Below are positions 1 to 5,536 of a DNA stretch of 5,536 nt, one piece after another. The notes under the pieces were generated by a model. It had not been told where the DNA came from. It did no database searches and saw only the letters and a list, made by a program, of their open reading frames with translations. The stretch covers positions 1-5,536 of the forward strand of contig DAIEQP010000020.1 in the NCBI GenBank assembly GCA_027347805.1. Direction: 5' to 3'. Each line of letters starts with the position of its first letter. Within the stretch, counting starts at the first letter, position 1. The translations under genes and the position numbers were made by a program. The stretch comes from Ignavibacteria bacterium (GTDB lineage: Bacteria > Bacteroidota > Ignavibacteria > Ignavibacteriales > Melioribacteraceae).

Positions 1-15
1 ATAAGGAGAAATAAA

Positions 16-2145
16 ATGAACTGGTTTAAGAATCTGAAAATTCGAACAAAGTTGTTGATGGGTTTTTGTTTAGTGGCAGTAATTGCCGCAATCATTGGAA
101 TCATGGCAATTATAGAAGGAAAACATGCCGACGACATGGATACGTTTCTCTATGAAAAAACAACAAAGCCGCTTGCGCACCTTGCCATAATTACATCAGA
201 TTTTCAAAGATTTCGAATAAATGTTATGAGGATGTGTTCCGAAAAAGATATCACAGCGATTGAGGGAAACAAGAAAAAGATAACAAATTTTGATACCGAG
301 ATTCAGAAAAACATTAAAGCTTACGAAGCTACTTTTATAGACAAGAACGATGAATTGAATTATGATAAACTGGTAGATCTTTATAAACAATTTCTTAAGC
401 GATATGAAGAAACCTTGCAGTTGTTAAATGAAGGACAAGCCGAATTAGCTTTAGCAATGGTATCAAACTCTGGTAGTCTTACAAAAGTTGGTTTGGAATT
501 AACAGATCAGTTAACGAAAATGATTAACGAAAACACTAGAGTAGCCAAAGAAACAAGCGACTCGAATACCTCGAATTTTAATTCAACACAAACAAAACTG
601 ATTATTATTGTATTGTTAGGAGTATTTACAGCGGTTGGAATGGGTCTGTTTATGTCAAAATATATTTCTCAGACGCTGAAACAAGTTGTTGATAGAATGA
701 ACAATTTATCAAACGTTGATCTGCCAAATCTTGGTTATGGATGTGAACAGCTGGCGAATGGGGATTTGAACATAGAAATTGCCAACACAACAGAATCTTT
801 GGAAGTCAGTTCGAGTGATGAGATTGGTCAACTTACTCAAAGTATGAATGAAATTATTTCAAATGCAAAAGCCGCTTCATTATCTGTTGAAAAAGCAGTA
901 GTGGCAATAAAAGAGACAATAAGCGAATCAAATATTTTAGTAGACGCAGCAGTTAATGGCAAATTAAAGACAAGGGGGAATGAAGAAAAATTTAGTGGAA
1001 GCTATAAAGAATTAGTTGCGGGATTGAATGCAACTTTCGAAGCAATAGTAAAACCATTGAATGAAGCAAGTGTTGTTTTGGAAACTATGGCGAGCGGCGA
1101 TTTAACAGAAAGGATTAATGGAGATTATCCCGGAGACTATAGATTATTGAAAGAAAGCATAAACAATTTTGGGGATGCAATGTGTGACGCGCTAAGCCAG
1201 GTGTCCGAAGCAGTTCAGGCAACCGCAAGTGCAAGTGCAGAAATTTCATCAAGCACAGAACAGATGGCAGCCGGTTCGCAAGAACAAAGCGCTCAATCTA
1301 CAGAAGTGGCTGGTGCAGTTGAAGAAATGACAAGAACAATTGTTGAAACCACAAAGAATGCAAACTCTGCAGCAGAAAATGCTAAAGTTGCGACCCAACA
1401 GGCATCAATTGGTGTAGAAAATGTTTCTGAAGCGAAAAAAGGAATGGAAAGAATTATTAACTCGGCACAGTACACTGGAAAAATAATTAATTCGCTTGCG
1501 CAAAAATCAGATCAGATCGGCGAGATAGCCCAGGTGATTGATGATATTGCAGATCAGACAAATTTATTAGCCCTCAATGCTGCAATAGAGGCCGCGCGTG
1601 CTGGAGAGCAGGGAAGGGGATTTGCCGTTGTTGCTGATGAAGTAAGAAAGCTTGCCGAAAGAACCACCAAGGCTACAAAAGAAATTGCCGAAACAATCAA
1701 ATCAATTCAGAAAGAATCAAAAGAAGCCGATTCATCAATGGAAGAAGCTGGTAAATCTGTTATGCTAGGTCAGGAATTAAATCAGAAAGTTGAAGACGTT
1801 TTACAAAAAATCAGCAACAGCACAAATTCAGTAGCTGCAGAAATAGACCAGGTTGCAGCAGCAAGTGAAGAGCAGTCAAGTGCGGCAGAACAGATAAGCA
1901 AGAACATAGAGGCTATCAGCAGCGTAACACATGAAAGCGCCGCTGGCACTCAACAAATTGCTCGTGCCGCAGAAGATCTAAACAGATTAACTGATAATCT
2001 TCAGAACCTTGTATCACAATTTAAAATAAGTAACACTGTTAATAGCTTGAGCGCACACTATGATGTAAGAAATGATGGCCATAAAGTAAAAAGTGCTCAT
2101 TCGCAATTAGCTGTTAGAAAAAACGGAAGACTGATTCACGCGTAA
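16..2145 (+). CDS. Methyl-accepting chemotaxis protein, four-helix-bundle-type sensor, multi-HAMP linker
   Basis: This is an inner-membrane chemoreceptor that should control CheA through CheW. A first membrane span lies at about residues 12-33. An all-helical periplasmic sensor of about 160 residues (34-193) follows, of the size and character of the 4HB_MCP family, and a second span lies at about 194-213. The first HAMP unit (about 214-285) is a variant: it lacks the usual Pro-Leu after the membrane and has a longer first helix region before 'LANGDL' and 'SSDEIGQL'. A further HAMP-like stretch (about 286-395) contains 'NGKLKTRGN' and 'MASGDLTERINGDYPGDY'. The MA signalling domain spans about 396-670, with its hairpin tip at 525-549 ('EAARAGEQGRGFAVVADE'). 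Likely methylation segments are near 420-436 and 614-626 ('AAASEEQSSAAEQ'). The C-terminal tail (671-709) is basic and lacks an NWETF-type CheR-binding pentapeptide. The start is supported by AAGGAG at 3-8. The ligand cannot be predicted. Confidence 0.96.
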   Translation: MNWFKNLKIRTKLLMGFCLVAVIAAIIGIMAIIEGKHADDMDTFLYEKTTKPLAHLAIITSDFQRFRINVMRMCSEKDITAIEGNKKKITNFDTEIQKNIKAYEATFIDKNDELNYDKLVDLYKQFLKRYEETLQLLNEGQAELALAMVSNSGSLTKVGLELTDQLTKMINENTRVAKETSDSNTSNFNSTQTKLIIIVLLGVFTAVGMGLFMSKYISQTLKQVVDRMNNLSNVDLPNLGYGCEQLANGDLNIEIANTTESLEVSSSDEIGQLTQSMNEIISNAKAASLSVEKAVVAIKETISESNILVDAAVNGKLKTRGNEEKFSGSYKELVAGLNATFEAIVKPLNEASVVLETMASGDLTERINGDYPGDYRLLKESINNFGDAMCDALSQVSEAVQATASASAEISSSTEQMAAGSQEQSAQSTEVAGAVEEMTRTIVETTKNANSAAENAKVATQQASIGVENVSEAKKGMERIINSAQYTGKIINSLAQKSDQIGEIAQVIDDIADQTNLLALNAAIEAARAGEQGRGFAVVADEVRKLAERTTKATKEIAETIKSIQKESKEADSSMEEAGKSVMLGQELNQKVEDVLQKISNSTNSVAAEIDQVAAASEEQSSAAEQISKNIEAISSVTHESAAGTQQIARAAEDLNRLTDNLQNLVSQFKISNTVNSLSAHYDVRNDGHKVKSAHSQLAVRKNGRLIHA

Positions 2146-2154
2146 AATAAAGTC

Positions 2155-2185
2155 AATGGAGGCAATCTGTTTTGTTGCCTCCATT
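2155..2185 (+). terminator. Hairpin after the first MCP gene, possible terminator or processing site
   Basis: The arms AATGGAGGCAA (2155-2165) and TTGCCTCCATT (2175-2185) are perfect reverse complements of 11 bp around a 9-nt loop. The hairpin begins 10 bp after the stop of the first MCP gene and ends 20 bp before the next start. The stem is followed by A residues rather than a U tract, so it is not a textbook intrinsic terminator for + strand transcripts. It may terminate inefficiently, or stabilise the 3' end of the upstream mRNA while letting some transcripts read into the second MCP gene. Confidence 0.55.
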
Positions 2186-2205
2186 AAAAAATAGGAAAAA
2201 GGAAA

Positions 2206-4137
2206 ATGAAAGGGTTAGTAGAAAAATATTATAAGCTACCGATAAAGAAAAAAATCTCTTACCTGGTTTTAATTACGGGTACGCTTATAACATGCATTTT
2301 TACAATTAAATCGTATTTAGAAAAACGGGAGTTGCTGCTACAGGATATCGATAACCGATTGAAAAGCGGTGCAAATGGTATCCGTTATGTTTTGGGCGAT
2401 GATTACAATGATAAATATTCGAGATCAAACCAAATAGAGGACGATAAGTACTTAGCCTATATTAATCAATTAACAGATTTACAGAATAACGCCAAAATAA
2501 CATTTGTTTACTCAGTGATTGTCGAAAATGGAAAAGCATATTTTACAGCATCCAGTCCGACCGAAGAAGAGTTAAAAAACAAAACTTATTCATTATTGTA
2601 TGATGAATATACAGATGCCCCGGAAAATTTATTCAAAGCAAGTGCGGAAAAGAAAATTCAATTTGATGAATACTCGGATAAGTGGGGAAACTTCCGATCA
2701 GTTTTTATTCCAGCTAAATCTACGGGTGGTAAAGATTACATTTTATGTGCAGATATTGATATAAATTATGTGACCTCTGCATTAACAAAATCATTGCTTT
2801 CATCGCTCCTCATTGGAACCATTATTCTGATTGCATTTTGGTTTATTAGTTCTAAGCTGATTGAAAAAATTGTCCGGCCAATAAATCAACTTGTTCATTC
2901 GGCCCAACAAGTTTCTAGCGGCAGTTTAGATGTTGATTTTTCAGTTAATAGTCACGATGAAACAAAAGTCCTTTCAGACACACTTCATAATATGATGAAC
3001 TCGCTTCGCCAAAACCTTGAGAATCTGGAACAGGAGAAACTAGAAATTAAAAAAGCAGCCTATGAAAAAGAAAAGAATGAAAAATATTTAGCGGAATATA
3101 TTTCTTTGATACTTGAGCAGATGAAGAGATTCTCGACTGGAGATCTAACAGTTAATCTGGAAGCTAAATCCAATGATGATATAGGAAAATTGTTTGTTGG
3201 GTTTAATGAAGCAGTAAATAATATAAAAGGAATGATCATTGAAGTTTTGGCGAGCGCAGATGAATCATTAGAAACAGCAACAAAAATTTCCGGTGCTACA
3301 GATGAAATTTCCATAGGTGCACAGGAACAAAGTTCACAAACAGCAGACCTTGCCAGCGCAATGGAAGAGATGGCTAAAACTATTCTTGAGAATTCAAGAA
3401 ACGCAACAAATGTTGCCGAGGTTTCAAAAGAGGCAAATGAATTTGCAGAAAAGGGAAAAAATAAGATAGATGAGAATATAAGAGGGATTCAAAGAATCAT
3501 CTCCTCCGCACAAAAGACAGGAGAAATAATATCTAACCTTTCCAGCAAATCGGATCAGATTGGTGAAATTACTCAGGTTATAGATGATATAGCGGATCAG
3601 ACAAATTTACTAGCTCTTAATGCTGCAATTGAAGCCGCCAGAGCCGGTGAACAGGGAAGAGGATTTGCAGTAGTTGCTGACGAGGTTCGAAAATTGGCGG
3701 AGAGAACAACCAAGGCAACAAAAGAAATTGCTAATATGATTAAATCTATTCAGGCGGAAGTAAAGGAAGCTGATAATTCCATGATTGAAGCAGGAAAATC
3801 TGTGGAGGAGGGGAAAAAAGTGACCGAGGAAGTAGGTGTGGTTCTATATAATATTTATCAATCAACAAATAAAGCCACAACAGAGATTAATCAATTAGCG
3901 GTTGCAACAGAACAACAGTCGGCTACTGCAGAAGAAATAACCAAAAACGTTGAAATGATAAACAATGTTATCAGCGATACAGCTGCCGGAATAAACAATA
4001 TTGCTCAGTCAACCGAAGGACTTAGAAACACCTCATTGCAGCTGAGAGATCTGGTTTCAAATTTTAAAGTTGGTTTGTCACTTAACAATAAAAGAAAGGT
4101 TGCTCAAATAAATGAATTGCAGTTAATTAATTATTAA
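2206..4137 (+). CDS. Methyl-accepting chemotaxis protein, Cache-like periplasmic sensor
   Basis: This is a second inner-membrane chemoreceptor, unrelated to its neighbour in the sensor but the same in the output domain. It has a short cytoplasmic start and a span at about residues 18-36. The periplasmic region (about 37-193) alternates predicted strands and helices and includes 'TFVYSVIVENGKAYFTASS', 'WGNFRSVFIPA' and 'YILCADIDINYV', resembling a single Cache (PAS-like) sensor. The second span is about 194-214. A canonical HAMP unit follows (about 215-268, 'RPINQLV', 'SSGSLDVDF'), then a charged coiled coil (about 268-292) and a second HAMP-like unit (about 293-345, 'FSTGDLTVNLEAKSNDDIGKL'). 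The MA domain covers about 350-625, with its tip at 476-498. The tail 'NNKRKVAQINELQLINY' has no CheR-docking pentapeptide. The gene ends in tandem stops (TAA TAA). The ribosome site is modest: AGGA at 2193-2196, nine bases before the ATG. Cache sensors usually bind small organic molecules; the ligand here is unknown. Confidence 0.95.
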   Translation: MKGLVEKYYKLPIKKKISYLVLITGTLITCIFTIKSYLEKRELLLQDIDNRLKSGANGIRYVLGDDYNDKYSRSNQIEDDKYLAYINQLTDLQNNAKITFVYSVIVENGKAYFTASSPTEEELKNKTYSLLYDEYTDAPENLFKASAEKKIQFDEYSDKWGNFRSVFIPAKSTGGKDYILCADIDINYVTSALTKSLLSSLLIGTIILIAFWFISSKLIEKIVRPINQLVHSAQQVSSGSLDVDFSVNSHDETKVLSDTLHNMMNSLRQNLENLEQEKLEIKKAAYEKEKNEKYLAEYISLILEQMKRFSTGDLTVNLEAKSNDDIGKLFVGFNEAVNNIKGMIIEVLASADESLETATKISGATDEISIGAQEQSSQTADLASAMEEMAKTILENSRNATNVAEVSKEANEFAEKGKNKIDENIRGIQRIISSAQKTGEIISNLSSKSDQIGEITQVIDDIADQTNLLALNAAIEAARAGEQGRGFAVVADEVRKLAERTTKATKEIANMIKSIQAEVKEADNSMIEAGKSVEEGKKVTEEVGVVLYNIYQSTNKATTEINQLAVATEQQSATAEEITKNVEMINNVISDTAAGINNIAQSTEGLRNTSLQLRDLVSNFKVGLSLNNKRKVAQINELQLINY

Positions 4138-4159
4138 TAACATAATAAGGAGAATCATC

Positions 4160-4564
4160 ATGTACAAGATCGAAAAAACCGGTTATGGGGTAAAGTTAGT
4201 ATTCAGCGGACTCATTCATGCAGATGAAATGAAAAAATGGGTTACCGAATCAGAAAAAATTTCAAAATCCCTTCCGCCTAAGTTCGGTGTGTTTGTAGAT
4301 ATGCGCGAACTAAAACCGCTCGACCCGGAAGCACAAGAAGTTATGCAAATAGGTCAAAGACTATATAAGGGAGCGGGTATGGAAATATCTGTTGTTATTC
4401 TTGCCAATACCGTTCTTACGATGCAATTCAAAAGATTGGCAAAAGAAACCGGCATTTACGAGTGGGAACGTTATATCGATGCTTCCAAAAATGCGCAGTG
4501 GGAAGAAACAGGCAAGAAATGGTTGGTAAACAATATTGATCCGGATGCTAAGCTTGCAGCGTAA
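4160..4564 (+). CDS. SpoIIAA/STAS-like small cytoplasmic protein
   Basis: This is a 134-aa soluble protein without a signal peptide or membrane span. Its order of elements fits the SpoIIAA-like (STAS/SEC14-type) fold: an N-terminal strand pair ('YKIEKTGYGVKLVFSG'), a helix ('ADEMKKWVTESEKISKSL'), a core strand ('FGVFVDMREL'), a helix ('AQEVMQIGQRLYKGA'), a strand ('MEISVVILANT'), and a final helix ending in 'KKWL'. In classical anti-anti-sigma factors a phosphorylated Ser follows the core-strand Asp ('DxS'). Here the equivalent reads 'DMRELK', so regulation by a SpoIIAB-type kinase is unlikely. The gene has a strong ribosome site (AAGGAG, 4147-4152) and starts 22 bp after the second MCP gene, so the two are probably co-transcribed. 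A role linked to chemoreceptor signalling is inferred from position only. The fold assignment is by eye and fairly likely; the function is unknown. Confidence 0.8.
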   Translation: MYKIEKTGYGVKLVFSGLIHADEMKKWVTESEKISKSLPPKFGVFVDMRELKPLDPEAQEVMQIGQRLYKGAGMEISVVILANTVLTMQFKRLAKETGIYEWERYIDASKNAQWEETGKKWLVNNIDPDAKLAA

Positions 4565-4573
4565 AATTAAAAG

Positions 4574-4613
4574 CAACATGGTGATTTAACAAATTTGTTG
4601 TTTCGCCATGTTG
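4574..4613 (+). terminator. Hairpin closing the receptor/STAS block, probable terminator
   Basis: The arms CAACATGGTGA (4574-4584) and TCGCCATGTTG (4603-4613) form an 11-bp stem with one G-U pair. The 18-nt loop itself contains the palindrome AACAAATTTGTT (4588-4599), which could form a small inner stem. The hairpin starts 10 bp after the stop of the STAS-like gene. As with the hairpin after the first MCP gene, no U tract follows. It is best read as the 3' boundary of the receptor/STAS transcript. The AT-rich stretch after it (4631-4648) could carry the promoter of the next gene, but no clear -35/-10 pair can be assigned. Confidence 0.55.
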
Positions 4614-4659
4614 TGAAAGTTCGATTGTTTATAAAATAATTATATATAAGAGGTAATAA

Positions 4660-5058
4660 ATGGATAGTAAAAGTAAAATAGTTTTTGCGGCCGTTTTCTT
4701 TATGATCTTCTTTTCGTTAAAAATTTCAGAAGCACATACAATATTTCCCAACGAGGAAGAGTATCAAGTTTCTGTGGACAAAGTTCCCGTGCCGGTTGGT
4801 GGATATGAAGGGATAATGAAAAAAATTATCTATCCAGCCATGGCGATTCAAACCCGCACCGAAGGGAAAGTGTACATGCTCGTATATTTAAATGAAAATG
4901 GAGATGTTGAAGAGGCAAAAATAGTTAAGGGAATTGGAGGCGGATGCGATGAGGAAGCAGTTAAGGCGGTCAAGAAATCAAAATTCATAGCCGCCACACA
5001 AAATGGAGCGTTGGTTAAAACTAAATTTGCAGTAGCTCTTAATTTTAAGCTACCGTAA
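4660..5058 (+). CDS. Exported small protein with TonB C-terminal domain
   Basis: This is a 132-aa protein with a Sec-type signal peptide: n-region 'MDSKSK', hydrophobic core 'IVFAAVFFMIFFSL', and probable cleavage after 'SEA' (residue 25). The mature part carries a short lead-in ('PVPVGGYEGIMKKIIYPA') and then a TonB C-terminal fold (about 56-132): 'GKVYMLVYLNENGDVEEAKIVKGIG', 'CDEEAVKAVKKSKF' and a final strand 'KTKFAVALNFKLP'. True TonB proteins have an N-terminal anchor that contacts ExbB and a long Pro-rich spacer. Here the spacer is absent and the N-terminus looks cleavable, so the protein may be free in the periplasm or, if uncleaved, held at the inner membrane. No exbB, exbD or TonB-dependent receptor lies nearby, so energy transduction is unproven. 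The start is set by AAGAGG at 4648-4653, six bases before the ATG. It is paralogous to the next gene, with about half of the mature residues identical. Confidence 0.88.
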   Translation: MDSKSKIVFAAVFFMIFFSLKISEAHTIFPNEEEYQVSVDKVPVPVGGYEGIMKKIIYPAMAIQTRTEGKVYMLVYLNENGDVEEAKIVKGIGGGCDEEAVKAVKKSKFIAATQNGALVKTKFAVALNFKLP

Positions 5059-5068
5059 AAAAATTAAT

Positions 5069-5073
5069 GAGGA
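5069..5073 (+). promoter_or_regulatory. Ribosome binding site pointing to a start at 5081
   Basis: GAGGA at 5069-5073 lies seven bases before the ATG at 5081, the usual spacing. The ATG at 5135, which begins the open part of the last gene, has only T-rich sequence before it and no Shine-Dalgarno motif. The site therefore indicates that the gene originally started at 5081, although that frame now hits TAA at its fourth codon (5090-5092). Confidence 0.6.
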
Positions 5074-5080
5074 AAACATC

Positions 5081-5134
5081 ATGAAAAGTTAATGGTTCTA
5101 TTGGAGTGATATTATTTTTGTTCTTGGTTTTTTA
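5081..5134 (+). pseudogene. Interrupted signal-peptide segment of the last TonB_C gene
   Basis: The ATG at 5081 is in the same frame as the TonB_C gene that runs to 5491, but it reads Met-Lys-Ser and then TAA (5090-5092). Beyond the stop the same frame gives 'WFYWSDIIFVLGFL', joining directly to 'MHASSSPISA-RTIFPS'. With the stop ignored, this is a plausible signal peptide ending in a cleavage site after 'ISA', matching 'SEA-HTIFPN' in the preceding paralogue. A neighbouring frame (5088-5132) reads the more hydrophobic 'VNGSIGVILFLFLVF' and then stops. Reaching it would need one base fewer in the AAAA run (5084-5087), and returning would need one more base in the T6 run (5128-5133). The lesion is thus either one nonsense codon or two compensating homopolymer indels. 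Sequencing error is possible. Confidence 0.6.
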
Positions 5135-5491
5135 ATGCATGCTTCTTCAAGTCCAATTTCTGCAAGAACGATATTCCCATCAGGCGAGGAAGAGTATCTT
5201 CTCATAGTTGAAAAAATGGCGGCCCCAATAGGAGGAGTAGAAGCGATTCTGAAAAAAATCTCGTTTCCCGAAGAGGCTCAAAAGAAACGTCTTACCGGCA
5301 AAGTTTATTTGATGTTATATGTTAACCAGGAAGGTGAGGTTGATGATGTTGTAATTGTTAAAGGGATCGGCTGCGGTTGCGATGAAGAAGTTATGAAAGC
5401 GGTGAAGAAAAGCAAATTTAGTCCCGGGATGGATAAAGGGGTTGCAGTAAAAACAAAAATGTCTATGGCAATACCAATAAAGTTATCGTAA
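5135..5491 (+). CDS. TonB C-terminal domain protein, second paralogue, 5' end damaged
   Basis: From the first available ATG (5135) the open frame gives 118 aa. The first ten residues ('MHASSSPISA') look like the tail of a signal peptide, and the rest is a complete TonB_C protein: 'RTIFPSGEEEY', lead-in 'APIGGVEAILKKISFPEEA', then 'GKVYLMLYVNQEGEVDDVVIVKGIG', 'CGCDEEVMKAVKKSKF' and final strand 'KTKMSMAIPIKLS'. About half of the mature residues match the gene before it, including 'IVKGIG' and 'KAVKKSKF', which marks a tandem duplication that has since diverged. It has two cysteines (CGCDEE) where the paralogue has one (GGCDEE). Translated from 5135, it lacks a hydrophobic export core and would stay in the cytoplasm. 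The ancestral start is probably 5081, 22 bp after the preceding gene. The intact body suggests recent damage, a sequence error, or continued use. Confidence 0.75.
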   Translation: MHASSSPISARTIFPSGEEEYLLIVEKMAAPIGGVEAILKKISFPEEAQKKRLTGKVYLMLYVNQEGEVDDVVIVKGIGCGCDEEVMKAVKKSKFSPGMDKGVAVKTKMSMAIPIKLS

Positions 5492-5509
5492 TACTATGCA
5501 GAAGTATTG
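5489..5509 (+). other. Small hairpin at the stop of the last gene
   Basis: AATACT (5490-5495) and AGTATT (5503-5508) can pair as a 6-bp stem with a 7-nt loop, extendable by one T-G pair, and it overlaps the stop codon. It is AT-rich, short and without a U tract, so it is at best a weak 3'-end signal. The remaining bases up to the window end show no recognisable gene start. Confidence 0.2.
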
Positions 5510-5536
5510 GAATAGAGATTATCGGAGATCGCATTG

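Noticed and set aside
196..390. Reverse-strand open frame inside the first MCP gene
   Set aside because: It lies antisense to the clearly coding helical sensor of the MCP, has no recognisable domain, and its composition is what low-GC antisense frames give by chance.
1293..1475. Reverse-strand open frame inside the first MCP signalling domain
   Set aside because: Its Ala/Ser-rich sequence mirrors the Ala/Glu-rich coiled coil on the other strand; no family resemblance.
2158..2169. GGAGG followed by a possible CTG start inside the first hairpin
   Set aside because: The frame ends after six codons, and the motif is explained as one arm of the perfect inverted repeat.
3060..3314. Reverse-strand open frame inside the second MCP gene
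   Set aside because: It is a shadow of the HAMP/MA coding region with no independent support.
4361..4579. Reverse-strand open frame over the end of the STAS-like gene
   Set aside because: It overlaps a well-supported gene, and its start lies inside the hairpin stem at 4574-4584.
4621..4650. Promoter-like AT-rich stretch with TTGTTT and TATATA before the first TonB_C gene
   Set aside because: The spacing between the candidate boxes is only 12-14 bp and no Bacteroidota-type TAnnTTTG box is present. A promoter is plausible here but cannot be placed.
5067..5084. Alternative upstream start (ATG at 5067, reading MRKTS then TGA) in the frame that encodes the hydrophobic stretch VNGSIGVILFLFLVF
   Set aside because: It would also give a signal-like N-terminus if the TGA were removed, but it has no ribosome site before it and still needs a frameshift to reach the TonB_C body. 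The start at 5081 is better placed.
5092..5109. TAATG overlap creating a five-codon mini-ORF after the stop at 5090-5092
   Set aside because: It is too short to mean much and is in the wrong frame for the gene downstream; such overlaps are expected by chance in this AT-rich stretch.

Overview
The window is an AT-rich bacterial segment with five genes, all on the + strand: two transmembrane chemoreceptors, a small SpoIIAA/STAS-like protein, and two paralogous small proteins with a TonB C-terminal fold. It comes from a Gram-negative-type, two-membrane cell, because both receptors have a periplasmic sensor between two membrane spans and the last two genes encode exported TonB-type domains. Small exported TonB_C proteins with a 'P-[VI]-GG-x-E-x-I-x-KK-I-x-[YF]-P' lead-in are typical of the Ignavibacteria/Bacteroidota side of the tree. 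The clear Shine-Dalgarno sites before most genes fit Ignavibacteria better than classical Bacteroidetes. This lineage guess rests on family resemblance only.

Layout. Positions 16-2145 encode a 709-aa methyl-accepting chemotaxis protein (MCP) with a four-helix-bundle-type sensor and an extended multi-HAMP linker. A perfect 11-bp hairpin follows its stop. Positions 2206-4137 encode a second, 643-aa MCP with a Cache-like sensor and two HAMP units. Positions 4160-4564 encode a 134-aa SpoIIAA/STAS-like protein, 22 bp after the second MCP and probably co-transcribed with it. A 95-bp gap with another 11-bp hairpin separates this signalling block from the exported pair. The first of the pair (4660-5058) has an intact signal peptide. 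The second (5135-5491, ancestral start probably 5081) has a signal-peptide region broken by an in-frame stop. The last 45 bp hold no gene.

How the genes may work together. The two receptors have unrelated sensors but nearly identical signalling tips (one difference in 62 residues). They should therefore enter the same CheA/CheW array while sensing different cues. The STAS-like protein may be an accessory to that signalling, but this is inferred from position alone. The TonB_C pair looks like a separate transcriptional unit, with no ExbB, ExbD or TonB-dependent receptor in view. No che genes, mobile elements, RNA genes or CRISPR arrays are visible. I see no clear new system. The most notable features are the interrupted 5' end of the last gene and the tandem of anchor-free TonB_C proteins.
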